Positions 45,036 through 53,511 of a stretch of 64,000 nucleotides of DNA are shown in pieces (positions within the stretch are counted from its first letter, which is position 1; the number at the start of each line of letters is the position of its first letter). The translations under genes were made by a program, and so were the position numbers. Source of the DNA: JAPKYZ01 sp033763835. GTDB taxonomy: Bacteria > Acidobacteriota > Terriglobia > Bryobacterales > Bryobacteraceae. The DNA lies in the NCBI GenBank assembly GCA_033763835.1, contig JANRJS010000037.1, forward strand, positions 124,001-188,000, in the 5' to 3' direction. A model generated the notes under the pieces. It saw only the letters and a list, made by a program, of their open reading frames with translations, was not told the DNA's origin and ran no database searches.

Positions 45036-45344
45036 TTACCGCTTCCCTTTCGCGCTCTTGCGCTCCGCGATGTCGATCAGGAAATGCTCTCGCGGACTCG
45101 ACGACCGCGCCGCCCACTCTTCCCGCTCGCCCTTAGTTTCCGCGCGATGCCGCTCCGCTTCTTCCGCCGAAGCCATCCGTACGCGCCCATCGACGATCAT
45201 CTTCGCGGCCAGCTCGCGCGACAGCTCCATCGCCCGTCCCGCGCGCCCGCCGTCGTTCGTGTCGAGGCTGACGACGATCGCGTCTCCTTGGCCCAAACTT
45301 TGCTCGACGCTGCGAATCTTTTGGAAGTACGCCTTAACGTCCAT
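45036..45344 (-). CDS. Small phage protein, unknown
   Basis: 102 aa, highly charged. N-terminus MDVKAYFQKIRSVEQSLGQ, VVSLDTNDGGRAGRAMELSRELAAKMI, then Glu/Arg-rich helix and basic tail (ERKSAKGKR). The VxSLxTxxGGxxG style is seen in small proteins near phage head genes. First gene after the coat protein gap. Function not recognised. Confidence 0.5.
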   Translation of the reverse strand: MDVKAYFQKIRSVEQSLGQGDAIVVSLDTNDGGRAGRAMELSRELAAKMIVDGRVRMASAEEAERHRAETKGEREEWAARSSSPREHFLIDIAERKSAKGKR

Positions 45345-45382
45345 CGCCTCTCCTTCTTCGTTCTTTCGAAAACGAGAACGGC

Positions 45383-45417
45383 GAGCGGCATCCGCCCCCG
45401 GACACCGCCCGCCGCTC
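45383..45417 (-). terminator. Possible attenuator hairpin after the coat gene
   Basis: GAGCGGC (45383-45389) pairs with GCCGCTC (45411-45417) across a G-rich loop. On the minus strand it follows the coat protein stop (45458) by about 40 nt and is trailed by a T-rich GTTCTCGTTTTC. It would lower transcription of the connector and tail genes relative to the coat gene, as is common in phages. The 113-bp gap holds no gene. Confidence 0.35.
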
Positions 45418-45457
45418 CATCGGCCACTAAACCGAACTAACTCCGCACGAGCCTCAA

Positions 45458-46369
45458 CTAGCTCCGAACCACAATCCCGTGGTTATTCCGCAGCATGCCC
45501 ACGCCGTACAGCATGTCCACCGTGAACTGCTGGGCCAACGTATTCGGCTGGTAGCTCATCACCACGCGCATGCCGAAATTGCCCATCTCCGCGTACTCCG
45601 CCACCGCGCCCGTGCCCGGCAGAGGCTGCGGCAAACGCCGGATCACCAACCCCAGCGCGTCCTTCGCGAACCCGAGATTCCAAGTCGTCACCGGAGCGCT
45701 GCCCGTCTTATTGATGAACTGCGACCGGAACACGTAAAAGTTCTTCAGCCGCCCGATTTCGCCGTCGATCATCGTCTTCAATCCCGCGTCGCCCGCCGTC
45801 TGATACTCGCTAAACCGCGCGATCGAGCGCAGCTGCGAATACGCCGTGCCATCCGTGATCAGGTAACGCGGCGAACTCTGCGGAACCTTCGCGTTGAACA
45901 GCGCGGTCTCCGCCGCTTCGATCGCCGCTTCGGTAATCGCCGTACCCGGCGTGCCCACCGGAGTGTTCGCCGTGAAGCTCGGAGCGAGCGCGAGCAAATC
46001 GGTCTCCACCTTCTCCGCTAGCGCCACGATCGCCGGCTGCAAGTAGGTCTTCATCAGATCGGGATACGCCAGCGTCTTCGTCACGTCCGGAATCTGGAAC
46101 GACGCTTCGAGATGGGTGCTCAGCGTGATCGCCGCGTTCGTCAGGTTCGGATTCTGCGTCGAAACCGTACCCGTCTCGCCGATGTTGTTCGCCGTCAGAG
46201 CGGGCGGAATCGGCACGTTGATCGTGTCGCCCGCGCTCGCCATTTGCGGCTCGAAATCGCGATTGACAAGGTTTCCCAGAACAAGGTTCCCCATCAGCGC
46301 CGGCAGCGCTTCCGCGGCCACCAGCTTGACGATCGCTTGAGCCACGTTCGCCGAAGTAATGTTAGGCAT
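45458..46369 (-). CDS. Major capsid protein, P22-coat-like
   Basis: 303 aa. N-terminus PNITSANVAQAIVKLVAAEALPALM and FEPQMASAGDTINVPIPP, then ASFQIPDVTKTLAYPDLMK and RYLITDGTAYSQL, as in P22 gp5-type coat proteins (HK97 fold). C-terminal YGVGMLRNNHGIVVRS. No proteolytic maturation is needed in this type, which agrees with the lack of a head protease gene. ATG 46369, 46 bp after the scaffold gene. Confidence 0.78.
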   Translation of the reverse strand: MPNITSANVAQAIVKLVAAEALPALMGNLVLGNLVNRDFEPQMASAGDTINVPIPPALTANNIGETGTVSTQNPNLTNAAITLSTHLEASFQIPDVTKTLAYPDLMKTYLQPAIVALAEKVETDLLALAPSFTANTPVGTPGTAITEAAIEAAETALFNAKVPQSSPRYLITDGTAYSQLRSIARFSEYQTAGDAGLKTMIDGEIGRLKNFYVFRSQFINKTGSAPVTTWNLGFAKDALGLVIRRLPQPLPGTGAVAEYAEMGNFGMRVVMSYQPNTLAQQFTVDMLYGVGMLRNNHGIVVRS

Positions 46370-46415
46370 CTACTCTCCTTCTTTCTTCCTCACTCGTTTC
46401 TCGCCAAACCTTGCC

Positions 46416-46901
46416 TCACCAACCGCGCAAGGTCTGCGCCGCCACCCGAGCGATCTCGAGTCGCACGCGTTCCAACTCCTCCGAACTCATTCCCGGCCGG
46501 ATCGCATCCAGATCCACGCGCGGCTCTACCGCCGCCCTCGCCGCCGGGGAAACTCCGCTGCCACCCGCGATTCGCGCCGGCAATAATTCCGGGTTTTCTT
46601 CGACAAACGCGCGCAGATACTCGTTCAACCCGATCTCGCCCGCTGCCGTCCGCGCCGCGATCCGCCCGTCTTCCAGGCGCACCACGTCGTCCTTAACCGC
46701 CCGAAATGCCAAGTCCACTTTCGCGATCCCCAGTCGTTGCAACTCCGCTCTCACCGCGGCATGCCGCTCGGACTCCTCGGCTTTCGCTTTCGTCTTCCGG
46801 TTCTCTTCCACCAATTCGTTCAAGCGCGCTTCCAACTCCTCGCGCTTCTTCCGCTCGATTTCGAGCTCCGTCGGAACCGCTTCTAGAACTTCGTCCGTCA
46901 C
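46416..46901 (-). CDS. Scaffolding-like coiled-coil protein
   Basis: 161 aa, acidic. Long helix with heptads (EIERKKREELEARLNELVEENRK cut here by length), then an ordered middle (VDLAFRAVKDDVVRLEDGRIA) and a Pro-rich tail. Position between portal and coat genes is where scaffold genes lie. ATG overlaps the portal stop (46901-46898, ATGA). Confidence 0.65.
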   Translation of the reverse strand: MTDEVLEAVPTELEIERKKREELEARLNELVEENRKTKAKAEESERHAAVRAELQRLGIAKVDLAFRAVKDDVVRLEDGRIAARTAAGEIGLNEYLRAFVEENPELLPARIAGGSGVSPAARAAVEPRVDLDAIRPGMSSEELERVRLEIARVAAQTLRGW

Positions 46902-48292
46902 GCCGCCCTCCCGTCGATCTCGTTCGCGATCCGGTTCTTCACCTCGCCGCTTGCGTCGCTCAGATACTTCAGCGCCAGCTTCTTGTGCACTTCGTCGCGG
47001 AACGTCTCGGAGGAAATTCCCAACTTCAACAGCCGTTCCGCGTCCTCCACTTCGCCCGAAAACTCGCCGATGTCGAACTCGTCGAGCCCCGACACGTTCG
47101 CCTTCAACCCGTCTTCCCGCGAAGCGAACACCGCGCTCAGCACCGCTTGCATCGTGTCCTTCACGCGCCCGCCCATCGCGCGCAGCACCTCTTGCGTGAT
47201 CTGAAAATCGCGCTGCTTACTCAATCCCGATTGGCTTTGTCCGCTCGAAAGCGCCCCGCCCGCTTGGCTCAGCAGGTAGCAAATCCGGTAGATTTCCCGT
47301 TGCAACCGGCTCAGATTGTCGGCCGCCAGTTGGTACACCGTGCCCTGCGGCTCCGTCCAGCCGAACTTGTCGTCCGGCCCAAGCTGGATGTAGTAGCTCT
47401 CGCCGATCATCTGCTTGAACTCGCGGTCGGAGTACACCACCGGCATCGCGAACAGGCCCATCGTCAGCGCCCAGGCCAGTGCGTTCGATTTGTTGAAGTG
47501 CTCCAGTTGCAACAGCGCCGCTTTGCGCATCAGCCACAAACCGTCCGGCAGCCGCAACTCGAACAAAGGCACGCGATTTTGTTTCGCCAACCCGTGCCGA
47601 CCTTCGTCCACCAACTCCACCGCGCCCCCCACCCCACCTTGGTTGCCGAACCGCCGCCACACTTGAAAATCTGTGCGCCCGTAGTGGGTGTAGGTCGTCT
47701 CCGTCATCCAATCGGGATCGGACTCGTTCCGCTTCGTGAGCCGCGATTGCCGCAATACCGCCCACTCGAACGCGCCCGTTTCGTCCGTCGACCAATTGAT
47801 CAGGTCCAGCGGCGAGTAGCTCTTCAGATAAGCCCGCGACGCGCCCAAAGCGTCTTCTTCCGCCCGCGTCCGCGCCACCGCCTTGACGCGCGGAAAGTCG
47901 ATCAGCGTGTAGCTCGCTCCGTAAACCAGCGCTTGCGTCACTTGATCGCGGAAGAACTCCGAGACGTTCGTGCCCCGCCGGTCGCAATCGTCGTCGAACT
48001 GCGCCGCGAACTCCCGCCCCTTGGCGCTTTCGCCCGCAAGCGCCACCCGCGGTTCCCGCCGGAACAGCGTCGCCGCGTACCAGTCCACGATCGAGCCGAT
48101 GTAGTTCTCGTAGAACGTCCGGTCCAGGCGCTCCTGATAGACCTCCCCCGGCTCCTTCTGCCGCCGTAGTAAATACGACGCCGCGTTGCGCTTGAATTCT
48201 TCCCCGCCCGTGTACAGGTCGCGGTACTTTTCGAGCGCCGGCTGCGCCGCCCGATACTCGGGATGCTCTTGTGTGATCGTTTCTTGGTTCAT
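46898..48292 (-). CDS. Portal protein
   Basis: 464 aa from ATG 48292 (MNQETITQEHP), 8 bp after the terminase stop; the open frame continues upstream inside the terminase gene but is shadow. Motifs IGSIVDWYAATLFRREPRV, GASYTLIDFP, SALYGLFAMPV-like segment LTMGLFAMPVVY and a long C-terminal helical part. Forms the dodecameric DNA entry channel and the terminase docking site. Confidence 0.78.
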   Translation of the reverse strand: MNQETITQEHPEYRAAQPALEKYRDLYTGGEEFKRNAASYLLRRQKEPGEVYQERLDRTFYENYIGSIVDWYAATLFRREPRVALAGESAKGREFAAQFDDDCDRRGTNVSEFFRDQVTQALVYGASYTLIDFPRVKAVARTRAEEDALGASRAYLKSYSPLDLINWSTDETGAFEWAVLRQSRLTKRNESDPDWMTETTYTHYGRTDFQVWRRFGNQGGVGGAVELVDEGRHGLAKQNRVPLFELRLPDGLWLMRKAALLQLEHFNKSNALAWALTMGLFAMPVVYSDREFKQMIGESYYIQLGPDDKFGWTEPQGTVYQLAADNLSRLQREIYRICYLLSQAGGALSSGQSQSGLSKQRDFQITQEVLRAMGGRVKDTMQAVLSAVFASREDGLKANVSGLDEFDIGEFSGEVEDAERLLKLGISSETFRDEVHKKLALKYLSDASGEVKNRIANEIDGRAA

Positions 48293-48300
48293 ATCGCTCT

Positions 48301-49581
48301 TCAGAACAAACGCTCGCCCCGCTCCCCCGCTCCGTTGCGCCCTTGAAATTCCTGCCACACCAGGTAACCCAGCGCGTCCGACGCGTGCGTTCGCGCCGCG
48401 TCGCGCTCTTTGTCGATCACCGTGCTCGACGCCTTGTATTCCACTTCCTCGAAATCGCGAATCAGTTCCTTGCACTTCGCCGAAACCGCGATCCGCCCGT
48501 CGCGCAGCATCGTGTTCATCAGGTTCGTTCGATCGCGGACCGCCGGATTCGCCTTCGGCACTCGATACGTAACGTCCATCCCCGCCCGCCGGAACGCCTC
48601 TCGAACCACTTGGTAGTCCGAACTCCCCGTCGTCTGCATCCGCTCTCCCGACGCGTCTCCGTAAACCACCACGCTGCCCATATGCCCGTGGTACCGGGTG
48701 AGAAACTCCTCGCACGCTTCCGCCGTCGTCGCCCGCTTCAGCACCACTTCGTCGAGAACCCGTACCTCGTTCTCCACCCTTTGCGCCACCACACTCGACA
48801 TCGGATTCACGTTGAAATCGAGCGCCCACAGCAGCGGCCGTCCGTTCTCAACCCGCACGTCCCGCACGTGCGCCACCCGGTCGAAGGCGCTGTAAACCAA
48901 CCCCTCCGTCGCCAGGACGTACTCGCCTAACGCCTCTTGCTCGAAAAACTTCCCGTCGTAGCTGGCCTTCAGCCGGTCGTAGAAATCCGGCACCTTGTCC
49001 AGCACGAACCGGTTTTCGTAGGGCTTCGCTTGGACCACTTCGTAGCCGTCGATCTTGCTCTCGATCCACCGCCGCCACACCCAGTCGCGGCCCTTCGGCG
49101 TCCATACCGCGAACCCGCACAGCCGCGTCCCTTTCGGGTCCCGCAACCGCGCTTCGAGCTGCAACCATGCGCCTTCGGGCGTGTACGTCAACTCGTCCAA
49201 ACCGAACCACGCCAGATTCGTTCCGCGCAGCCGGTCGAACTCCTCCACCGCCCGGAACAGAATCTTCGACCGCGTGTCCCCGAACGTCAGCGTTTGTTCC
49301 GACCGGTTCAAATCGAACGGAATCCCGCTCGCCTCCAGCGCCTCGAGCAGCGCCGGTTGCGTCGCGTCGCGCAACATCGGATACGTCGGCGCTCCGATCA
49401 GCCCCAACCTTCCTTGGTTCTGATACGACAGCCGAATCGCCTCTTGGCACAGCGCCTGGCTCTTGCCCGATCCCACCGGCCCCGAGAATCCTTTGAACCG
49501 CGCCGCCGAATCGTGAAACAGACGCTGCGAAGGAAGCGGCGTGTACTCTATTTGCCTCGAGATGCGGGCGATTCGACCCAT
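48301..49581 (-). CDS. Terminase large subunit
   Basis: 426 aa. ATPase domain with Walker A GPVGSGKS (34-41) and Walker B WFGLDELTY (about 126-134). RNase H-like nuclease domain with first Asp in LWALDFNVNP, second in VVVYGDASGERM and third near DALGYLVW. Packages DNA into proheads. All expected catalytic residues are present, so packaging function seems retained. ATG 49581; overlaps the upstream small gene by 34 bp. Confidence 0.85.
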   Translation of the reverse strand: MGRIARISRQIEYTPLPSQRLFHDSAARFKGFSGPVGSGKSQALCQEAIRLSYQNQGRLGLIGAPTYPMLRDATQPALLEALEASGIPFDLNRSEQTLTFGDTRSKILFRAVEEFDRLRGTNLAWFGLDELTYTPEGAWLQLEARLRDPKGTRLCGFAVWTPKGRDWVWRRWIESKIDGYEVVQAKPYENRFVLDKVPDFYDRLKASYDGKFFEQEALGEYVLATEGLVYSAFDRVAHVRDVRVENGRPLLWALDFNVNPMSSVVAQRVENEVRVLDEVVLKRATTAEACEEFLTRYHGHMGSVVVYGDASGERMQTTGSSDYQVVREAFRRAGMDVTYRVPKANPAVRDRTNLMNTMLRDGRIAVSAKCKELIRDFEEVEYKASSTVIDKERDAARTHASDALGYLVWQEFQGRNGAGERGERLF

Positions 49582-49775
49582 CGCACGACGATCTCCTTCG
49601 GTTCGTCCGCTTCCACTTCCCGGTAAAGCTGCAGGAGCCGGATAAAATCCGCCACGGAAACTTTGAGCTCCCCCGCCCCGGCCTTAGTCAGTTGCCCCCG
49701 CGCCGTGTCGACCATCGTGCGCAAGTCCTCCACGATGGCCGCCGCGTTTCGTTTCTTCTTTGCGAGTCGCCCCAT
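49548..49775 (-). CDS. Small first gene of the phage cluster (TerS position)
   Basis: 75 aa. Basic start MGRLAKKKRNAAAIVEDL, helical, then KEIVVRWVESPASRGK. It occupies the slot of a terminase small subunit but is shorter than usual and has no recognised helix-turn-helix. TAGTTT (49791-49786) lies 10 nt before ATG 49775 and may be the promoter of the whole cluster. Confidence 0.5.
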   Translation of the reverse strand: MGRLAKKKRNAAAIVEDLRTMVDTARGQLTKAGAGELKVSVADFIRLLQLYREVEADEPKEIVVRWVESPASRGK

Positions 49776-50045
49776 GCCCGCATCGAAACTACCCGGATCC
49801 GGCCATTCTCATCGGCGGCTCACTACGCTAGCGCGCTCAAAAGAAGCGAGAAACAATTCTCGCCAACCCGTTACGCTCGGCGTTAGCTACGTTCGGTTCC
49901 ATCCATCGTCGAGCTGTGGATTCGACGCGGCGGCGTTTCGAGTTTGGGCGGTTCCGAAGCGGTGGGCCTTAAGCGGGACCGCGTCAGAAGCCGCTTCCAA
50001 TTTGGGCATCACCGGCGGTGTGGCCGCGTCACCGTTAGCGCCACA
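49776..50045. other. Intergenic gap upstream of the phage cluster
   Basis: Holds the putative cluster promoter (TAGTTT at 49791-49786, minus) and a perfect 7-bp inverted repeat GCGAGAA-ACAA-TTCTCGC (49846-49863) that could be an operator or short terminator. No att-like repeat, integrase fragment or tRNA was seen. The right half may contain further eroded sequence of the alkylsulfatase pseudogene, but nothing is recognisable. Confidence 0.4.
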
Positions 50046-50367
50046 ATGTACAAAGTGGCTAAGCAGGATCTCGGTCCCGCCAAGCGCACCCTCGATATCG
50101 CCGGCGTGACGCTAGAAGTTGCCCCCAACCCCGGCGAAACAGACGACCATATCTACGTTTGGTTCCCCGGAAAAGTCGTCTTCTCCGGCGATAACTTTTA
50201 CGTGCAACTTCCGGCGCACTTGGCGCAAAGCTCCTATCTGCAGCCTTACTACGGACACCCCGCTTGGGCCGTGCGTTCGATCTTGCGACACGCTCCTCGC
50301 CGCCGATCAGTTGAATCCGATGGCCCGCAACTACTATTTGTCCATCGCGCAGGAACTGCGAAGATAA
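50046..50367 (+). pseudogene. Alkyl/aryl-sulfatase (BDS1-like) remnant
   Basis: Two fragments in different frames. Fragment 1 (about 50046-50240) reads GPAKRTLDIAGVTLEVAPNP, GETDDHIYVWFPGKVVFSGDNFY, from the metallo-beta-lactamase domain of BDS1/SdsA1-type alkylsulfatases. Fragment 2 (about 50265-50367) reads CDTLLAADQLNPMARNYYL and SIAQELRR-stop, from their C-terminal helical domain. Several hundred codons between them are deleted and the frame is shifted. It converges on the RsbU-type gene 1 bp away. Confidence 0.65.
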
Positions 50368-50368
50368 C

Positions 50369-52405
50369 CTACGTCCCAACTTTAGCGACGATTAGGGTCA
50401 TGTCGTCGTGCTGCGGAGCGCCGCTTGCGAAATCGTCCGCGCCCCGCATCAATTCGTCGATCATGCCGTCGGGCGGTAACTCGCGGCAACGCTGCGCGCA
50501 CGCGATCAAGCCGTCCTCGCCCCACTCGTCGTCCGCCGGATTCATCGCCTCGCTCACCCCGTCCGTGAACCCGACAAACACGTCGCCCGGGCGCAACTCC
50601 ACCGCACCGTGCCCGTACTTCGCGGGCCGGAACAAACCCACCACCGGACCGCCCTCTTCCAACCGCAACACTTCCCCGCCACGCAAAATCGCCGGTGGAT
50701 TGTGTCCCGCGTTCACATACGTCAAAACGCGGCTCTCCGCCTCGTACTGCCCGTAAAAGAACGTCGCGTACTTGTTCACCGGCGACACGTCGAAAATCAT
50801 CCGATTGATGTTCGCCATCAACCGTTCGAGATCTTTCCCGCCGTCGCTCGTCTGCCCGCGCAGGCATGCCTGCAAACTCGCCATCAGCAGCGCCGACGCC
50901 ACACCCTTCCCCGATACGTCTCCGATCGCGATCCCCAGCCCGACGCCCGGCAGTTCGAGAAAGTCGAAATAGTCGCCGCCCACGCTCAGCGCCGGCCGGC
51001 ATTTTCCCGCGTACTCCAACCCGGCCACGGGGGGTCGGGTTTGGGGGAAAAGCCGCTCCTGAACCTCCCGGGCGATCTCCAATTCGCGATTTAAACGCTC
51101 TTTTTGGGCGATTTCGGTGGCGATTTGGTGCGTTAAACGACCGTTTTCGAGCGCCAAAGCGGTCTGTCCCGCCACGCTTTCGAGCAGCCGCACATCCACA
51201 TCGCAATACGGTTCCTCGCTCTTCTTCCGCCCCAGCGAGATGTAGCCGAACGTGCGCTCCTGAGCCTTAATCGGTACGCGCAACTCCTCCGCCGTCACGC
51301 CCGTCGCATATGCCAAATCGCCGTTGAGCCACATCTCGACGCCTTCGAGCCGCATCGCGTCGCGCACCACGTTCGCGACGCGTTCGACAAGTGGCTGTGT
51401 TTCCAGGAAGCTACGAGTGCTCTCGCCCAACTCCGCCAGCACCCGCTCCGTATTCACCGCATCCCGGAAAAACCGCTTGTCGATCCAAACCCGCAGCTTC
51501 TCGATCCCCAGGCGCGACCACGCCACGACGCCCATCGCCAACGCCAGCGCGGTTAGCTTTCGGGGCCGGTTGACCTCCGGATCGAAGATCACGTCCGAAG
51601 CCAGAGCCACCGCGGCAAGGAGTACCAACGCCTGCAGCACCACCAAACCCCGCCGCGCCATTGCGTACTGTAAACCCTGCCGAATGAATACCCTAACGTC
51701 GAGCGCGCGTTCCACCAGCACCGTGTACGCCACCGCCACCGGAAATACGCCCATTGCCAGCATTACCGGAATACTGACCCAAACCGGAAAATCGCGGAAC
51801 GGATTCTTGCCGAGGATTTGCCCCGCGATGATGAACACAAAAATCGGAATCAGCCCCACGTAGGCGCCTACTTGGATAATCGTCAGCTTGCGCCGCGCGT
51901 CGGGATCCCGCTCGGAACCCCGCCGCCAACCGAACGCGAAGAAGAAGGCCGAAATCCCCAGCGAATTCAACCAGAAACCGATCGACCGGGCCGGTCCGAT
52001 CAAACCGCCCACCACCACCACCGCCGCTAACACCCATTTCGCCCACGGCGCTTTGCGGTCCAACGCCAGGCGGTTTGGAAAGTACAACCCGAAGAACATC
52101 ATGGAGACACCCCACATCGATGCCGTGAAGCTCCTCCAACCCTGAAACGGTTCGACCGCCCTCGTCGGCGCGGCGATTGAGGCGAACGTCACCATCACCG
52201 CCAATAGAATCCACGCCTTGGGATCGCGCGGACGCACCGCCGCCACCCAAAACCCCGTTAGCAAGCACACCAACGGCGTGACAATCCCCGCTACCCCATT
52301 CACCAAAAACGCCGTGGGGCTCGACCATAAATCCAGGCGCGTCCATGCCGATCCGTGATCGCCGAACACCACGATCCCCAACACCGCCAATACAATCCAG
52401 TGCAT
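50369..52405 (-). CDS. RsbU-type PP2C phosphatase with 7TM N-terminus and GAF domain
   Basis: 678 aa. About eight hydrophobic helices in residues 1-270, a GAF-like domain (about 300-430), a coiled-coil linker (LNRELEIAREVQERLFPQ) and a SpoIIE/PP2C domain (about 450-675) with GGDYFDF, IGDVSGKGVASALLMA, GFTDGVSEA and QHDDMTLIV, holding the metal-binding Asp residues. Dephosphorylates STAS-type anti-anti-sigma factors; the STAS protein at 5.4 kb is a candidate substrate (inference). GGGGAAGG before ATG 52405. Divergent from ribBA with a 35-bp gap. Confidence 0.9.
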   Translation of the reverse strand: MHWIVLAVLGIVVFGDHGSAWTRLDLWSSPTAFLVNGVAGIVTPLVCLLTGFWVAAVRPRDPKAWILLAVMVTFASIAAPTRAVEPFQGWRSFTASMWGVSMMFFGLYFPNRLALDRKAPWAKWVLAAVVVVGGLIGPARSIGFWLNSLGISAFFFAFGWRRGSERDPDARRKLTIIQVGAYVGLIPIFVFIIAGQILGKNPFRDFPVWVSIPVMLAMGVFPVAVAYTVLVERALDVRVFIRQGLQYAMARRGLVVLQALVLLAAVALASDVIFDPEVNRPRKLTALALAMGVVAWSRLGIEKLRVWIDKRFFRDAVNTERVLAELGESTRSFLETQPLVERVANVVRDAMRLEGVEMWLNGDLAYATGVTAEELRVPIKAQERTFGYISLGRKKSEEPYCDVDVRLLESVAGQTALALENGRLTHQIATEIAQKERLNRELEIAREVQERLFPQTRPPVAGLEYAGKCRPALSVGGDYFDFLELPGVGLGIAIGDVSGKGVASALLMASLQACLRGQTSDGGKDLERLMANINRMIFDVSPVNKYATFFYGQYEAESRVLTYVNAGHNPPAILRGGEVLRLEEGGPVVGLFRPAKYGHGAVELRPGDVFVGFTDGVSEAMNPADDEWGEDGLIACAQRCRELPPDGMIDELMRGADDFASGAPQHDDMTLIVAKVGT

Positions 52406-52440
52406 GCCTTCCCCGTTCCGGTAAACTCGAATCGTACCCC

Positions 52441-53511
52441 ATGCCCCTCGCTTCCATTCCGGAAGCCATTGACCTCTTCCGTCAAGGCCAAATGCTGATC
52501 GTCGTCGATGACGAGGATCGCGAAAACGAAGGCGATCTCACCCTCGCCGCAGAAAGAACCACGCCCGAAGCCATTAACTTCATGGCCACGCACGGCCGCG
52601 GGCTCATCTGTCTCGCCCTCGACCCCGCCCTCTGCGACAAGCTCGAACTGTCCCTGATGTCTCCCCGCAACACCTCGAACTTCGGTACCAACTTCACCGA
52701 ATCGATCGACGCGCGCGAAGGCGTCACCACCGGAATTTCCGCCGCCGACCGCGCCCACACCATCCTCACCGCCGTCCGTCCCGATACCACCTCGCGCGAT
52801 CTTGCGCGCCCGGGCCACATGTTCCCGTTGCGCGCCCGCGAAGGTGGAGTGCTCGTCCGCACCGGCCAAACCGAAGCCGCCGTCGATCTCGCCCGCCTCG
52901 CCGGACTGACTCCGGCCGGCGTCATCTGCGAAATCATGAACCCCGACGGCACCATGGCCCGCCTCGCGGATCTCGAACGCTTCGCCGCCGCGCACGATCT
53001 CAAAATCGTCTCCGTCGCCGATTTGATCCGCTATCGCTTGCAAAACGAAAGTCTCATTCGACGAACCGGCGAATCGGGGGTCCGAAACGAGTTCGGGGCC
53101 TTCCAGGCCGTTTCGTTTCTCAGCGTGATCGACGGGCGTTCGCACACCGCGCTCGTTTTGGGCGAGCCGCACCTTCACCCGCCCGCTTTGGTTCGCGTCC
53201 ACCGTCACGAAGGCGATCTTCTGAACGCCATCGCTTCCGATTCACTGGTTCGCGGCGCGCTTTCGCAAATCGCCTCGGCGGGCGAAGGCGTGCTCGTGGG
53301 CTTGCACACGCCGGCAGCGGCCCCGGAACGAAATTTGCAGCACGAAGCGGGGATCGGAGCCCAAATCCTGGCCTCGCTGGGACTGTCCCGAATCCGCCTG
53401 CTGACCAATCACCCCCGCAAAGTGGCGGGGCTCGAAGGCTTTGGCATCGAAATCGTGGAACAGATCGCAATCCCTTTACGTAGCGCGATAATAGGAACGG
53501 TATCCCTATGA
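52441..53511 (+). CDS. ribBA: DHBP synthase RibB with degenerate GTP cyclohydrolase II domain
   Basis: 356 aa from ATG 52441; TAAACT (52422-52427) is 13 nt upstream. RibB part (1-200) is complete: DDEDRENEGDL, THGRGLICLAL, RPGHMFPLRAREGG, EIMNPDGTMAR. It makes 3,4-dihydroxy-2-butanone 4-phosphate for riboflavin. The RibA-like part (about 205-356) lacks the zinc cysteines: the stretch expected to read SECxxGDxxxxxxCDC is HRHEGDLLNAIASDSL. TNHPRKVAGLEGFGIE is kept. GTP cyclohydrolase II activity is therefore unlikely. ATGA overlap with the next gene. Confidence 0.9.
   Translation: MPLASIPEAIDLFRQGQMLIVVDDEDRENEGDLTLAAERTTPEAINFMATHGRGLICLALDPALCDKLELSLMSPRNTSNFGTNFTESIDAREGVTTGISAADRAHTILTAVRPDTTSRDLARPGHMFPLRAREGGVLVRTGQTEAAVDLARLAGLTPAGVICEIMNPDGTMARLADLERFAAAHDLKIVSVADLIRYRLQNESLIRRTGESGVRNEFGAFQAVSFLSVIDGRSHTALVLGEPHLHPPALVRVHRHEGDLLNAIASDSLVRGALSQIASAGEGVLVGLHTPAAAPERNLQHEAGIGAQILASLGLSRIRLLTNHPRKVAGLEGFGIEIVEQIAIPLRSAIIGTVSL

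Larger units (their letters stand above)
36242..49775 (-). mobile_element. Compact phage structural cluster (reduced prophage or GTA-like)
   Basis: Fifteen tightly packed genes on one strand: small protein, terminase, portal, scaffold, P22-type coat, connectors, tail tube, chaperone with frameshift site, short tape-measure candidate, two distal-tail paralogues and a tail hub. Gene order is that of a long non-contractile-tailed phage. No integrase, excisionase, repressor, replication, head protease, holin, endolysin or antirepressor is present. No flanking direct repeat or tRNA was seen. The end lies 12 bp from the host Wzt-like gene. Overlaps are intact and no frame is broken, so the cluster seems maintained. 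Confidence 0.85.

Noticed and set aside
48293..48829. Upstream extension of the portal frame to 48829
   Set aside because: It lies antiphase inside the terminase gene and has no family-like sequence; MNQETITQ at 48292 follows the terminase stop closely.
49944..50756. A 270-codon plus-strand frame across the RsbU 3' end
   Set aside because: Only its first part resembles a protein family (alkylsulfatase), and it then runs antisense through the RsbU gene; treated as pseudogene fragments.
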